A stretch of DNA of 64,000 bases from an uncultured Bacteroidia bacterium (GCA_902782225.1 CACZMF010000003.1:62001-126000), one strand, 5' to 3'; numbered from the stretch's first letter, positions 29,676-38,759 are shown. Translations and numbers: made by a program. Notes: generated by a model from the letters alone, not told the origin.

Positions 29676-30964
29676 AACAGTTCGGAGACCTTACGGATAA
29701 TCTCTTCGGCCGGGAGTTCAGGGCTGAGCACCAGGTCGGGTTCCTTAAGGATATAGCCCTTGGCCATGGATGCGAGAGTGCCGCCTCCGGTGCAGTTCAG
29801 CATTATGAGCTCGTCCTTCTGCACATCTCCGTTCTCCACGGCCTTGGCCAGGGACGAAACGGCCACGCACGCGGCTGGCAGAAGGTCATAGCCCTCGAGG
29901 TTGCGGTACTGGAGCAACCAGTACATGATGTCGTCGTTGGAAGCCAGGAATACGTCGCCCTTGCTCTTTTCCAGGACATCGAAAAGGCCACCTGCAATGC
30001 TGTAGGGCGGTTTTCTGTTGGAAAGAACCTTTGCGAGTATGACTTCTGCCTGCCTGCGGCCCAATTCGGGCGTGATGGCTGCAAGCTGGCGGGAATGAGC
30101 CTTCCAGGAGTCGTAGATGAGGGTGAACGGAGCGTTCTGCGCAACATATACGCGCATTTTGTTCTCTCCGAAACGGCCGTCCTCGGCAAGCCGTTCTGCA
30201 TTCTCCCAGGCAGCAATGGCGCCCGTGCCGGAGCCGACGGCCTGGAAGTAGGCGTCGGGAATGCGCCCGGCCTTTTCCACGAAACTCAGTATGGTCGTGC
30301 CCATCCCGTCGCGGCGGGCAATATTCTTCGCTCCGCCTTCAAGGAAGAAGCGGGGATCCTGGGCAAGCTTGTCGCCCAGCGTGATTGCATCGTAATAGTC
30401 GCAGCCGTGGGGGACGGCAACCAGCTTGACGTAGCGGTTCAGCTTGCGGTGGAACCAGAGGTCGTGCTTGTTGTCTTCGGGTATGCATATGACTACCGGA
30501 ATATCGTTGTCCGAGCACACGTGGGCAAACGCCCTTGCAGTGTTGCCTGCGGACTGCACGACCAGGGTGCGCTTCTCCTTCCGGTCAAGGCGGGCACATA
30601 CTGAGAAGGCCTCGGTTTCCTTGAAGGAGCAGGTCAGCATCTTGGCTCCGATCTTGGGGTTGTAGCCGGAGAAAGTTATGTATAAATTATTGAGTCCCAG
30701 GTATTTTGCAAGCCCCTTCGACTTATATGTCACGGGGGCGCAGGAGTGCTTCAGGGTACGCTTCACGGGCATCCAGTCGGCATAGCGGTAGAGGCCCTTC
30801 AGGTCGTTTCGCGGGTTGAATTGCGTATGCTCATAAAGGGCGCGTATCAGGGCCGGATCACTGCATTCCGGATCGCCAAGAGCCCAGCCGGCATCGTCGA
30901 ATATACGGCCGGTTTTCACGTTTTCCAGGCGGTAGCCCGTGGGTTTAAATCTAAGTAGTTGCAT
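29672..30964 (-). CDS. Probable cysteate synthase (threonine synthase-fold PLP enzyme)
   Basis: A 430-residue fold-type II PLP enzyme. The Schiff-base lysine is probably K115 in TCSFKETEAFSVCARL, and VQSAGNTARAF (residues 137-147) binds phosphate or cofactor. A true threonine synthase has a SFKDR-type motif here; the FKETEA form and the opening GYRLENVKTGRIFDDAGW agree with the cysteate synthase group, which makes L-cysteate from O-phosphoserine and sulfite. In Bacteroidota that feeds capnine-type sulfonolipids. No cysteate acyltransferase is nearby. Threonine synthase remains the alternative. It lies 1 nt behind the antiporter gene. Confidence 0.7.
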   Translation of the reverse strand: MQLLRFKPTGYRLENVKTGRIFDDAGWALGDPECSDPALIRALYEHTQFNPRNDLKGLYRYADWMPVKRTLKHSCAPVTYKSKGLAKYLGLNNLYITFSGYNPKIGAKMLTCSFKETEAFSVCARLDRKEKRTLVVQSAGNTARAFAHVCSDNDIPVVICIPEDNKHDLWFHRKLNRYVKLVAVPHGCDYYDAITLGDKLAQDPRFFLEGGAKNIARRDGMGTTILSFVEKAGRIPDAYFQAVGSGTGAIAAWENAERLAEDGRFGENKMRVYVAQNAPFTLIYDSWKAHSRQLAAITPELGRRQAEVILAKVLSNRKPPYSIAGGLFDVLEKSKGDVFLASNDDIMYWLLQYRNLEGYDLLPAACVAVSSLAKAVENGDVQKDELIMLNCTGGGTLASMAKGYILKEPDLVLSPELPAEEIIRKVSELF

Positions 30965-30965
30965 A

Positions 30966-31925
30966 TCAATGGTTCATAAACAGCCAAACATAGTATGCCG
31001 CAAAGACGAGCAGCATCACGATGCCGTCGTAGCGGTCGATTTCATTCCTCTTGAACGTGTAGGAAGCAAGCCACACCAGCACGATGCTGAGGGTGAGCGC
31101 CAGCATGTCCACGAGGTTCACGCCGCCGAAGGCAAGAGGCATAATCGTGGCAGATGTGCCAAGGATGAGGAGTATGTTGAATATATTGGATCCCAGTATG
31201 TTACCCAGTGCGAGCTGGCCTCTTTTCTTGATGGCCGCCACAATGCAGGTTGCAAGCTCGGGCAGGGAAGTGCCGCCGGCAAGGAGTGTGATGGCGATGA
31301 ACTTGTCGCTGACGTTGAGCCTGTGGGCGATTTTGACGGCAGAGTCCACGAACCAGTCACCTCCGAAAATCAGCCCGGCAATGCCGGCAATCGAGAGCAC
31401 GATGGCCTTGAAAAGACTCATGTTTTTGGGCGCTTCTACATCGTCGGCTTCGCCCTTGTCCGTCTTAAAGCAAAGGTATATATAACCAATGAAAAGCAGC
31501 AGAAACACAATGCCTTCTATTCTCGATAAGCCGTTTGTCTCTCCGAGGCCGAAGAGGGTTTTGCTCATCCCGCAGAAGACCAGCAGGAAAGTGACCAGAA
31601 GAGCGATGGGAATGTCCCTTTTCTTGTTGTTGGAAGTGACGGCGATAGGCATGATCAATGCTGTCACTCCGAGTATGAGGAGGGTATTGAAGACGTTGGA
31701 TCCGATCACGTTGCCGATCGAAATGTCTGGATTGCCGGCGATCGCTCCAGTGACGCTCACAACCAGTTCGGGGCAGGACGTTCCGAATCCGACAATGGTC
31801 AGGCCGATAACGAATTCGCTGATTTTCAACTTTCTGGCTATTGCAGAGGCTCCGTCCACCAAAAAATCGGCTCCGAAGACTATGAGGAGCAGGCCTGCAA
31901 CGAGCAACAACAAATCTGTCAACAT
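30966..31925 (-). CDS. Calcium/sodium antiporter (CaCA family, YrbG-like)
   Basis: A 319-residue membrane protein with the two inverted halves of the CaCA family. The alpha-repeats are VIGLTIVGFGTSCPELVVSVTGAI (residues 39-62) and FIAITLLAGGTSLPELATCIVAAI; each includes the GTSxPEL motif with the ion-binding Glu. GNVIGSNVFNTLLILG and GNILGSNIFNILLILG follow. It exchanges Ca2+ for Na+ or H+ at the inner membrane. It overlaps rlmD by 7 nt and sits 1 nt before cysteate synthase. Confidence 0.93.
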   Translation of the reverse strand: MLTDLLLLVAGLLLIVFGADFLVDGASAIARKLKISEFVIGLTIVGFGTSCPELVVSVTGAIAGNPDISIGNVIGSNVFNTLLILGVTALIMPIAVTSNNKKRDIPIALLVTFLLVFCGMSKTLFGLGETNGLSRIEGIVFLLLFIGYIYLCFKTDKGEADDVEAPKNMSLFKAIVLSIAGIAGLIFGGDWFVDSAVKIAHRLNVSDKFIAITLLAGGTSLPELATCIVAAIKKRGQLALGNILGSNIFNILLILGTSATIMPLAFGGVNLVDMLALTLSIVLVWLASYTFKRNEIDRYDGIVMLLVFAAYYVWLFMNH

Positions 31926-33352
31926 AGTTCCAATTTACAAATATTCTCAACGTGTTGAGTATGAGGGAACATATCCACCGGCTGGACGGCGGTTATGCGG
32001 TATTTGCCTGTCATCATCGCGATGTCGCGCGCCTGCGTGGCTGGATTGCAGCTCACATACACTATGCGTTTGGGCTCAGCGCGCATGATAGTCTCCACGA
32101 CATCGGGATGCATACCGGAGCGTGGAGGGTCCACGATCATCACGTCCGGACGGCCGTGTTCTGAAATGAAATCGTCGTTCAGGACTTCCTTCATGTCTCC
32201 GGCGAAGAACTCGCAATTGCTGATGCCGTTGTCCAGGGCATTTGCCCGCGCATCCTCAATGGCCTCCGGAACATATTCAATACCAATGACTTTGGCGGCT
32301 TTAGAACTGACGAACTGGGCAATTGTGCCCGTGCCTGTGTAGAGGTCATAGACGGTCTGTGTGCCGTCGAGACCGGCAAATTCGAGGGTCTTCCTGTAGA
32401 GCTGCAGGGCCTGCCCGGTGTTGGTCTGGTAGAATGATTTCGGGCCTATGCGGAACCGCAGGTTCTCCATCCTTTCATACATTGCCGGGACACCGCTGTG
32501 GAGTATGCATTCCTGGTCGGAAATGCTGTCGTTGCCCTTGGTGTTGATCACGTAGTATAATGAAGTGATTTCGGGGAAACGTTCCCTGACGGCATCCAGC
32601 AGGGGAGTGATGGCGGGAGAGTCCTCCCCGAAGCATACGATAAGCATCACCTGTCCGTCGTCCGTGGTGCGGACGAACATATTGCGAAGGACTCCGTGGT
32701 TCTCGCGTATGTTATAGAAACTCAATCCGTTACGAATTGCGTAATCCTTTATGAACAGCCTCACTGCGTTGGAGGGCTCCTTCTGGAGATAGCAGCGGTC
32801 TATATCCAGCACCTTGTCGAAAAACTTGCCCACGTGGAAGCCAAGGCCCTGTTTCTGCTCGTCCGTGAGGGCGTCGGGATCCTCTCCGGGAAGAATCCAG
32901 CGCTTGTTGGAAGCGCTGTATTCCAGCTTGTTACGGTAAAAGATCGTCTTTTCGGAGCCGATGATCGGCTCGAAAGGAGGCACCTGAAGATGCCCGATTC
33001 TGGTGAGCTGGTCATAGACCTGGCGCTGCTTGGCCCGCAGCTGTATGTCGTAGGGAAGCGGCTGCCAGCGGCAACCTCCGCAAGTGCCGAAATGCTCGCA
33101 GAACGGAGCGAGGCGCTGAGGAGAAGGAGTTTTGACGCGTATGATCTTACCTTCCAGAAAACTCTTTTTCTTGCGGAAGACGCGCACGTCCACAACATCT
33201 CCGGGCACGGCGAATTCCACGAAGAGAATGCGACCGTCCGACTCCGGGTCGTCGCCATCCAAATGCACGTGCGACAGCGATTTACCTTCGGCTGCTACAT
33301 TTTCGATGACTACGTCGCGGATAACGATGTCGAGTTTTCCTTTGCGGCTCAT
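31919..33352 (-). CDS. rlmD: 23S rRNA (uracil1939-C5)-methyltransferase RlmD
   Basis: A 477-residue RumA/TrmA-type enzyme. It has an N-terminal TRAM domain (residues 1-70), a [4Fe-4S] cluster motif in CEHFGTCGGCRWQPLPYDIQ, then the SAM-dependent core with FYQTNTGQALQLYRK, DLYTGTGTIAQFV (SAM loop), VDPPRSGMHPDV and the catalytic Cys in VYVSCNPATQARDI. Bacteroidota often annotate this as RlmD; closely related RlmC/TrmA activities cannot be ruled out. ATG 33352 is favoured; a frame start at 33361 would be 3 residues longer. It overlaps the antiporter gene by 7 nt. Confidence 0.93.
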   Translation of the reverse strand: MSRKGKLDIVIRDVVIENVAAEGKSLSHVHLDGDDPESDGRILFVEFAVPGDVVDVRVFRKKKSFLEGKIIRVKTPSPQRLAPFCEHFGTCGGCRWQPLPYDIQLRAKQRQVYDQLTRIGHLQVPPFEPIIGSEKTIFYRNKLEYSASNKRWILPGEDPDALTDEQKQGLGFHVGKFFDKVLDIDRCYLQKEPSNAVRLFIKDYAIRNGLSFYNIRENHGVLRNMFVRTTDDGQVMLIVCFGEDSPAITPLLDAVRERFPEITSLYYVINTKGNDSISDQECILHSGVPAMYERMENLRFRIGPKSFYQTNTGQALQLYRKTLEFAGLDGTQTVYDLYTGTGTIAQFVSSKAAKVIGIEYVPEAIEDARANALDNGISNCEFFAGDMKEVLNDDFISEHGRPDVMIVDPPRSGMHPDVVETIMRAEPKRIVYVSCNPATQARDIAMMTGKYRITAVQPVDMFPHTQHVENICKLELC

Positions 33353-33358
33353 AGTATG

Positions 33359-33366
33359 CAAATATA
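33359..33366 (-). promoter_or_regulatory. -7 element of the rlmD unit, leaderless geometry
   Basis: Minus-strand TATATTTG is an exact match and ends 6 bases before ATG 33352, so the transcript would start at the start codon. No TTG lies at 19-21 nt upstream. Confidence 0.5.
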
Positions 33367-33469
33367 CAAAAATTTCAATAATGAAAGCGGGGAGGCCGAA
33401 GATAGTGTTTAGTTAACATAATATAAATTGTGTAACTAAAGCGAATTGTTCATAAAAAGCACATAAATG

Positions 33470-33499
33470 TTGTTTTATTAACATTTTATATTATATTTG
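33470..33499 (+). promoter_or_regulatory. Promoter of the lipoprotein-barrel pair
   Basis: TTG (33470-33472), 19 nt, TATATTTG (33492-33499): a full consensus match. Transcription should start near 33506, about 11 bases before ATG 33517. Confidence 0.7.
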
Positions 33500-33516
33500 T
33501 GAAAAATTGGACAAAT

Positions 33517-34587
33517 ATGAAAAAGTTTACAATGTTCACTGTGGCGTTCGCCGCCCTCGCTTTGATCTCCGTTTCCTGTATCAAGAAGGAATACAATATG
33601 GATGATGCAAAAGCAACTGCAACAGTTCCCGTCAACAAGACCAGCGAACTCGCTCCCCAGACATTCCTGGGATTCGACGACAATCAGGCCGTCAAGCCTG
33701 ATGAAAAAGGCGATCTGCACTTCGAATCGATTTCCGAAACCATAAGCAAGCCAGCCCCTGCCGATCCCAGCGAGCCTGTCATCTTCGAAAAGCCCCTCGA
33801 GGTAGATATGATGAAAGCTCCTGAAATAATTAAGAAAAGTTCAGGTGGCGAACTGACGGATCCCGCAGTCAAAGTGACCGTTTCCAATCCTTCTTCAGCT
33901 CCTGTTTCTTTCGGTGGAAAGCTTTCCGTGGACGGTTCCACTCCCGTGATTCTCCCCAGCGTGGAGATTCCTGCCGGACAGACTGTCGACCTGCTATTTA
34001 CTCCCGACGTCAAGTCTCCTGCCGAGCCCGCCGACATTTATGCTCCGCTTCCCGCCGAGCTCAAGAACCAGCTTAGCAAGGGTATGGATCAGGGAATGGT
34101 CCTTTCGGATGTGGTCCTGACCCCGAAGGATGCCCCCAAGGCTTCCGGCGCAATCAAAGCCAATGATGCCGGACTCTTCTCCGTCAATTGCAAGTTCGTC
34201 GCTCCCCTCTCCTTCGTGGCCGGTTCTGTGATCAAGATCAGCCAGTCATTCTCCGACCTCGGCTTCGATATCGACAAATATGTGACCGGCAGCCTGGAAT
34301 TCGACGTCAACTTCTCCGGCACCAATTTCCTGCCTTTCGAGGTCGATTTCAACGCTGTCAGCGAAGGTTCCGGCCTCACCGGCAAACTGAGCAAGAAGAT
34401 TGCGGCCGCAACCAGCTCCCAGGGCACTCCGTTCGACGCCGTGTTCGTGGTCAAGACCCTGGCCAGCAAGGCTGTCATCAACGATGTGAAGCTCAACATA
34501 GAGCTCAAGGCTGCGAAGACTCCCGCCGTCCTGAATGTCAAGGAGCCCTTCATCATCACAGCTGACACTGTAAAGATAATCAAGTAA
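33517..34587 (+). CDS. Exported lipoprotein of unknown function
   Basis: A 356-residue lipoprotein (lipobox ISVSC, Cys21; then IKKEYNMDD). The mature region is beta-rich with a segment resembling an immunoglobulin-like fold (VKVTVSNPSSAPVSFGGKLSVDG) and repeated DVNFSGTNFLPFEVDFNA-type strands. I do not recognise a family. ATG 33517 is chosen over GTG 33499 because the longer form overlaps the promoter box and has no better signal. It precedes the DUF5723-like barrel by 9 nt, so the two may form an outer-membrane pair. Confidence 0.75.
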   Translation: MKKFTMFTVAFAALALISVSCIKKEYNMDDAKATATVPVNKTSELAPQTFLGFDDNQAVKPDEKGDLHFESISETISKPAPADPSEPVIFEKPLEVDMMKAPEIIKKSSGGELTDPAVKVTVSNPSSAPVSFGGKLSVDGSTPVILPSVEIPAGQTVDLLFTPDVKSPAEPADIYAPLPAELKNQLSKGMDQGMVLSDVVLTPKDAPKASGAIKANDAGLFSVNCKFVAPLSFVAGSVIKISQSFSDLGFDIDKYVTGSLEFDVNFSGTNFLPFEVDFNAVSEGSGLTGKLSKKIAAATSSQGTPFDAVFVVKTLASKAVINDVKLNIELKAAKTPAVLNVKEPFIITADTVKIIK

Positions 34588-34596
34588 CCATACTAC

Positions 34597-35904
34597 ATGA
34601 AAAAACTCTTACTCTCGGCGGCGTTTGTCCTGTTTTGCTCGGCAGCACTGTCCGGTCAGGAACTGAAAACCGGGTTTTTCCTCGAAAACAACGTCTACAG
34701 CTACAGGATCAACCCTGCAGCCACTTTCGAGGAAAAGCCATATACTTTCTTTGCCATCGGCCTGGGCAACGTTTCAGCCACCGCAATGTCCAACCTCGGC
34801 GTTTCATCGGTTCTCTATCCTTTGGCCGACAAACTTGTCTGGGGCTTCGACGCAGACATTCCTGCCGATACCTTCCTGTCAAAGTTCGCCAAGGACAACA
34901 TCGTCCTGCCCCAGGCCAGTGTAAATATCCTGTCTTTCGGGCATCAGGGAGAGAGAGGACGCTGGAATTTTGAGTTCAACGTTCGTTCCGACAATTATTT
35001 CTATTTGTCCAAGGATTTCTTCTCCGCGATGAAGCACGGCCTAAATGAAGGCCTTTCATCGAAATCCGGAACGTACACTTTCAAGGACCTTAACGCCAGT
35101 TCTTCAAACTACGCTGAAGCTGCTTTCGGCTATTCCCACAAGATTGGAGACATCGTCACCATCGGTGGCCGTGTCAAGTTCCTGATGGGCCTCGGCGCCG
35201 CCTCTGTGGACATCAACAGTTTCACCGGCGGAGCCAGCGCTGACGGCGAGGATTTTGTGGCCAGCTCTGATATCGATCTGCTTGTCGCAACTTCTTTCGT
35301 AAAATTCGGCACCCAGATGGTAGGCGGAAAGGAGCTTTACGATTTCTCGGACATCGGTTTCAATAAGGTAGGGTTCAATGGTTTGGGCTTTGGCGCAGAC
35401 CTTGGCGTGACCGTGGAGCCTGTGGACGGCCTGTCCATCGGGCTCTCCGCCCTTGACCTGGGATTCATCAAGTGGAATTCCACCGTCAACGGAAAGGTCA
35501 AGTATGACCTCAAGGTCGTCAAGGATGTCGAAGATGCCCTTGAACTTCAGGTTGCTCCTGCCTCGGCATCCGTCAAGATGCTCAACTACAATATCCACCT
35601 GAGCGCCAAGTACCGCATGCCCTTCTACGAGGGTCTTGGTGTCGGATTCCTGGGGACCTACCAGAAATATTTCAAGGAAGCGAGACTCGGATTGGATTTC
35701 ACCCCTGCCCGCATTCTCAGCCTTGCGGTTTCCGGTGCCTACAACAATTTCGGCTTCGACTTCGGCGCTGCACTCAATATACGCTTCCCCGGCGTGAACC
35801 TTTTCGTCGGCCTGGATTCAGTGTATTTCGAGATGACTCCTCAGTACCTGCCTGTCAGCCGTGGCATAACCAACGTCACAGCCGGCCTTGCAATAGCGTT
35901 CTAA
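34597..35904 (+). CDS. DUF5723-like outer-membrane barrel protein
   Basis: A 435-residue exported protein with signal peptide MKKLLLSAAFVLFCSAALSGQ. The mature part opens LKTGFFLENNVYSYRINPAATFEEKPYTFFAIGLGN and continues in the manner of Bacteroidota DUF5723 barrels: alternating strands such as YAEAAFGYSHKIGDIVTIGGRVKFLMG and NNFGFDFGAALNIRF, ending VTAGLAIAF. Function is unknown; likely an outer-membrane channel or assembly partner of the lipoprotein before it. Its last 4 bases overlap the convergent acyltransferase gene. Confidence 0.7.
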   Translation: MKKLLLSAAFVLFCSAALSGQELKTGFFLENNVYSYRINPAATFEEKPYTFFAIGLGNVSATAMSNLGVSSVLYPLADKLVWGFDADIPADTFLSKFAKDNIVLPQASVNILSFGHQGERGRWNFEFNVRSDNYFYLSKDFFSAMKHGLNEGLSSKSGTYTFKDLNASSSNYAEAAFGYSHKIGDIVTIGGRVKFLMGLGAASVDINSFTGGASADGEDFVASSDIDLLVATSFVKFGTQMVGGKELYDFSDIGFNKVGFNGLGFGADLGVTVEPVDGLSIGLSALDLGFIKWNSTVNGKVKYDLKVVKDVEDALELQVAPASASVKMLNYNIHLSAKYRMPFYEGLGVGFLGTYQKYFKEARLGLDFTPARILSLAVSGAYNNFGFDFGAALNIRFPGVNLFVGLDSVYFEMTPQYLPVSRGITNVTAGLAIAF

Positions 35905-37037
35905 AGCTTTTCCACGGGGTTCCCGTAGATATGCCAGAAAATATCCCGAAGGGCGTCTCGATCGAGGCGCCTTTCCAGTTTCTGGATCTTGTGCTCGGTG
36001 TAGGCCTTGAAGCGCTCCAGGTCTTCGGGAAGGTATTTGACGCCAAGGAATTCGTGGGTCCCGTGCATGAGGTCGTAACCCATGTAGTTGGTCTTCCACA
36101 ACTTGTAGCCGCCGCGTATGCGCTGGTCGAGAATACCGCGAAGATACTGATAGCGGTCGTTGCCGCTTTGGGCGGCCGCCTTTGAGATTTCCTCTTTGGT
36201 CAGGGGCTTGCCGGCTTCCAGGTGGATGTGGCCTTTGTGCTGGCGAATGCCGGTGAGGATACTGTGGAGGTCTTCCTTCGGCTTCTTGACGTAGGGACCG
36301 CTCTGGCTCAGCAGAAGTTCCCTGGCCTTGCGGCTGTCGCAGGGTTCGTATTCGTAGGAAATGCTGAGCGGCACGATGTTGAGTTCGTTGAAGTTCTCCT
36401 CGAAACTGCCCTCCCCGCTCATGTCGAACATCTTCAGCAGGCCCTGCTCGGTCTTGTCCATGCCGTTTTTGGTCCTGCCTTCCTTCTGGGCTATCCAGAT
36501 GGAAGAGGTGCCTGTGGTGATGGACTGGCGTATGTATTTGGAAAGGGTCTGGGAATTCAGATACATCTGGCGGGCGCTGATGCCGCGTATGACTTTGATC
36601 ATGCGGTTGGACTTCATCAAGTCCTCGATCAGCTTGCTCTGGAGCAGGTTGCTGCCCACGCACAGCTCGGCGAAAGGGAGTCCGGACTCGTGAACTGCAT
36701 ACAGGATCAGGGCGGGATCCAGGACAATGTCCCTGTGGTTGGACACGGCAAGGACCTTTTTGCCATGATTTGCAAGGTTGGACATTCCGCTGTAGGTGTA
36801 TCCTTCCGAAGTCTTGGCAATGACGGCGTGGACGACGTTGAACATCACCACGCTCTGGAATTCGTCTATGCTCCTCATGCTGCGCAGTAGTTTCGCAAGC
36901 GAATCCACGCTGTTGTTGGGGAACAGGTATTTGGATATCATAGGGAGGAAGGGATGCCTGGATACGCGTTTCAGCGCTTCCACGGCCTCTTCATCACTAT
37001 ATGGGCGTATATCTTCGAATTCGGAAAGGTCTGCCAT
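35901..37037 (-). CDS. PlsC-like 1-acylglycerol-3-phosphate acyltransferase
   Basis: A 378-residue protein with a LPLAT/PlsC-like core. The first acyltransferase block is present as VSNHRDIVLDPALILY (HxxxxD with the catalytic His and Asp), followed by LPFAELCVGSNLLQSKLIEDLMKSNRMIKVIRG and an EGRTKNGMDKTEQGLLKMF block typical of the EGTRS motif. The C-terminal 150 residues are extra and helical. Unlike most PlsC proteins it has no obvious transmembrane helix. It likely makes phosphatidate or another acylated lipid; the substrate is inferred. Its promoter lies within the queA 3' region. Confidence 0.78.
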   Translation of the reverse strand: MADLSEFEDIRPYSDEEAVEALKRVSRHPFLPMISKYLFPNNSVDSLAKLLRSMRSIDEFQSVVMFNVVHAVIAKTSEGYTYSGMSNLANHGKKVLAVSNHRDIVLDPALILYAVHESGLPFAELCVGSNLLQSKLIEDLMKSNRMIKVIRGISARQMYLNSQTLSKYIRQSITTGTSSIWIAQKEGRTKNGMDKTEQGLLKMFDMSGEGSFEENFNELNIVPLSISYEYEPCDSRKARELLLSQSGPYVKKPKEDLHSILTGIRQHKGHIHLEAGKPLTKEEISKAAAQSGNDRYQYLRGILDQRIRGGYKLWKTNYMGYDLMHGTHEFLGVKYLPEDLERFKAYTEHKIQKLERRLDRDALRDIFWHIYGNPVEKL

Positions 37038-37058
37038 AGTCTTGTATTATTATCAGTG

Positions 37059-37089
37059 CAAATGTAGATAATTATCTTCTGAAAAGCAA
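37059..37089 (-). promoter_or_regulatory. Promoter of the acyltransferase gene
   Basis: Minus strand: TTG (37089-37087), 20 nt, TACATTTG (37066-37059). Transcription would start about 15 bases before ATG 37037. It overlaps the end of queA. Confidence 0.6.
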
Positions 37090-38274
37090 TGAAGAATCAC
37101 CGTAACTCAGGAAACGGAATCCGTTTTCGAGGGCGTGCCTATAGATGGTGCGCCAGTCGCCTCCCACGAAGGCGCTGATCAGCAGCAGCAAGGTGCTTTG
37201 GGGCTGATGGAAATTGGTCACCAGGCGGTCCACAAGGCGGAAACGGAATCCGGGCACTATAATGATGCGCGTGCCGATTTTAAGTTCATCAAGACCGTTG
37301 GCATTGAGGTAGGATATGAGCGCCCTGAGGGCTTCTCCGGTCTCATAAGGCCATTCCCGGGTGTAGGGATCCCACTGCCCCACGTCTTCAGGCGCTCCCT
37401 TCTCGATGCATGCGGCACCTGCATAGTAGAGCGATTCCAGCGTCCGCACGGAAGTCGTGCCCACGGCGGTGAGGCTGCAGTCCTTGCCGGCAAGGCGCTC
37501 GAGCAGGCTGCGTTTCACTATGAAAGGCTCACGGTGCATCGGGTGTTCCGCCACGCGGGAACTCTTCACCGGGAGGAATGTGCCTGCGCCGACGTGCAGG
37601 CAGACGTTGTCCGTTTCGATATTGCGTGCCCTGATTGCCGCGATGGTCTCCGGCGTGAAATGCAAACCGGCGGTAGGGGCAGCTACGGAGCCCCTTATGT
37701 GGGCATATGTGGTCTGGTAGCGCTCCAGGTCGATGGCCTCGGTGTCGCGGTTAAGGTACGGAGGAATAGGCACCCTGCCGCACAGATCGAGCAGTTCGGA
37801 AAATGCCTTGCCGCCGTCCCAGAAGAATTCCACCACGCCGGTCTGGCCTTCTCGGGAGACCAGGCGGGCGCGCAGATTGACATCCAGAAGTTCCTTGTGG
37901 TCCGTGTCGTACTGGAGTATATCGTCTTTCCAGCGCTTGGAATTGCCAATTACGCACTGCCAGCTGCAGGATTGCGTGGCGTCGAATGCCTTCACGTATT
38001 CGGCTGGTTCCACAGGCTGCAGGCAGAATATTTCGATGTGGGCGCCGCTTTCCCTGCGGAAATAGAGGCGCGCGGGCACGACCTTGGTGTCGTTGAACAC
38101 CATTATGGAATTCTCGGGCAGATATCCGGGAAGGCTGCTGAATACGTCGTCCGAGCATTTGCCGTCCTTATAAATAAGCAATTTCGACCAATCCCTGTGC
38201 TCGAGCGGATATTTTGCGATTCTCTCGTCAGGCAGGTCGTAGTTGTAATCCTCTATTCTTATGTCCGGAATCAT
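37072..38274 (-). CDS. queA: S-adenosylmethionine:tRNA ribosyltransferase-isomerase QueA
   Basis: A 400-residue enzyme of queuosine synthesis that transfers and isomerises the ribosyl group of SAM onto 7-aminomethyl-7-deazaguanine in tRNA. It has IRIEDYNYDLPDERIAKYPLEHRD at the N-terminus, MVFNDTKVVPARL, SVAAPTAGLHFTPE, NVCLHVGAGTFLPVKS and LVTNFHQPQSTLLLLISAFVGGDWRTIYRHALENGFRFLSYGDSSLL at the C-terminus. ATG 38274 fits the family; the longer opening at 38295 would begin with a TTG. Confidence 0.96.
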   Translation of the reverse strand: MIPDIRIEDYNYDLPDERIAKYPLEHRDWSKLLIYKDGKCSDDVFSSLPGYLPENSIMVFNDTKVVPARLYFRRESGAHIEIFCLQPVEPAEYVKAFDATQSCSWQCVIGNSKRWKDDILQYDTDHKELLDVNLRARLVSREGQTGVVEFFWDGGKAFSELLDLCGRVPIPPYLNRDTEAIDLERYQTTYAHIRGSVAAPTAGLHFTPETIAAIRARNIETDNVCLHVGAGTFLPVKSSRVAEHPMHREPFIVKRSLLERLAGKDCSLTAVGTTSVRTLESLYYAGAACIEKGAPEDVGQWDPYTREWPYETGEALRALISYLNANGLDELKIGTRIIIVPGFRFRLVDRLVTNFHQPQSTLLLLISAFVGGDWRTIYRHALENGFRFLSYGDSSLLFRR

Positions 38275-38292
38275 CAGTTTCAAAAATTTCCA

Positions 38293-38324
38293 CAAATATA
38301 ATCAATAAATGGCGTCGTTCTCAA
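38293..38324 (-). promoter_or_regulatory. Promoter of queA
   Basis: Minus strand: TTG (38324-38322), 21 nt, TATATTTG (38300-38293). Transcription would begin near 38286, about 12 bases before ATG 38274. Confidence 0.65.
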
Positions 38325-38380
38325 TAATGTTCGCAAGACTATGGCCGATATTTCGCCGGGTTACAAAATGAAACAAAATT

Positions 38381-38423
38381 AACAGTCGATAAATATACAA
38401 AAGTAAACAGTTGGCGACTGTTT
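38381..38423. repeat. Nested inverted repeats, possible operator
   Basis: AACAGTCG (38381-38388) is matched by CGACTGTT (38415-38422). AAACAGT (38405-38411) and ACTGTTT (38417-38423) form a shorter perfect palindrome with a 5-base centre. The CAGT/ACTG half-sites sit about 360-400 bases before the XRE gene, so binding of that regulator is a reasonable guess but not shown. Confidence 0.45.
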
Positions 38424-38728
38424 ATTGAATGTGATAATAGGGCGCATTGTGGTGCTATTGGTTTTAATAATAACCAAAAATCTATTTGTCTTTATATCTT
38501 ATAATCAGTTATTTACGATTTTTATTTGTGTTTTTGCTTTAGCTCTGTTTCCGGTGTTTGAGGTGGTCCCGACTGCAACAGGGTGGCAAGATCGGCTATT
38601 AGTGTCGGATGTTTATTGAATAATATGCTGAAAATAAATTAATTGCATATGTTATCTAAATGTTTGGTGTAGCTTTGAAAATCCTGTATTTAAGACATGA
38701 GGACTCCCCTGCCGCCCTTTTTTATGAT

Positions 38729-38759
38729 TTGCTTTTCTCTGTAGTATTATTTACTTTTG
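38729..38759 (+). promoter_or_regulatory. Promoter of the XRE regulator gene
   Basis: TTG (38729-38731, preceded by T), 20 nt, TACTTTTG (38752-38759). Transcription would start about 13 bases before ATG 38780. Confidence 0.6.

Noticed and set aside
29672-30964. Straight annotation as threonine synthase (thrC)
   Set aside because: The lysine motif and N-terminus fit the cysteate synthase group better, though I keep threonine synthase as an alternative.
35818-36663. A 281-codon minus-strand frame
   Set aside because: It overlaps the acyltransferase gene on the same strand in another frame, and the acyltransferase has clear motifs.
38425-38619. A 64-codon frame in the AT-rich spacer
   Set aside because: It starts with GTG, has no homology I can recognise, runs through the inverted repeats and shows no promoter spacing; probably chance.
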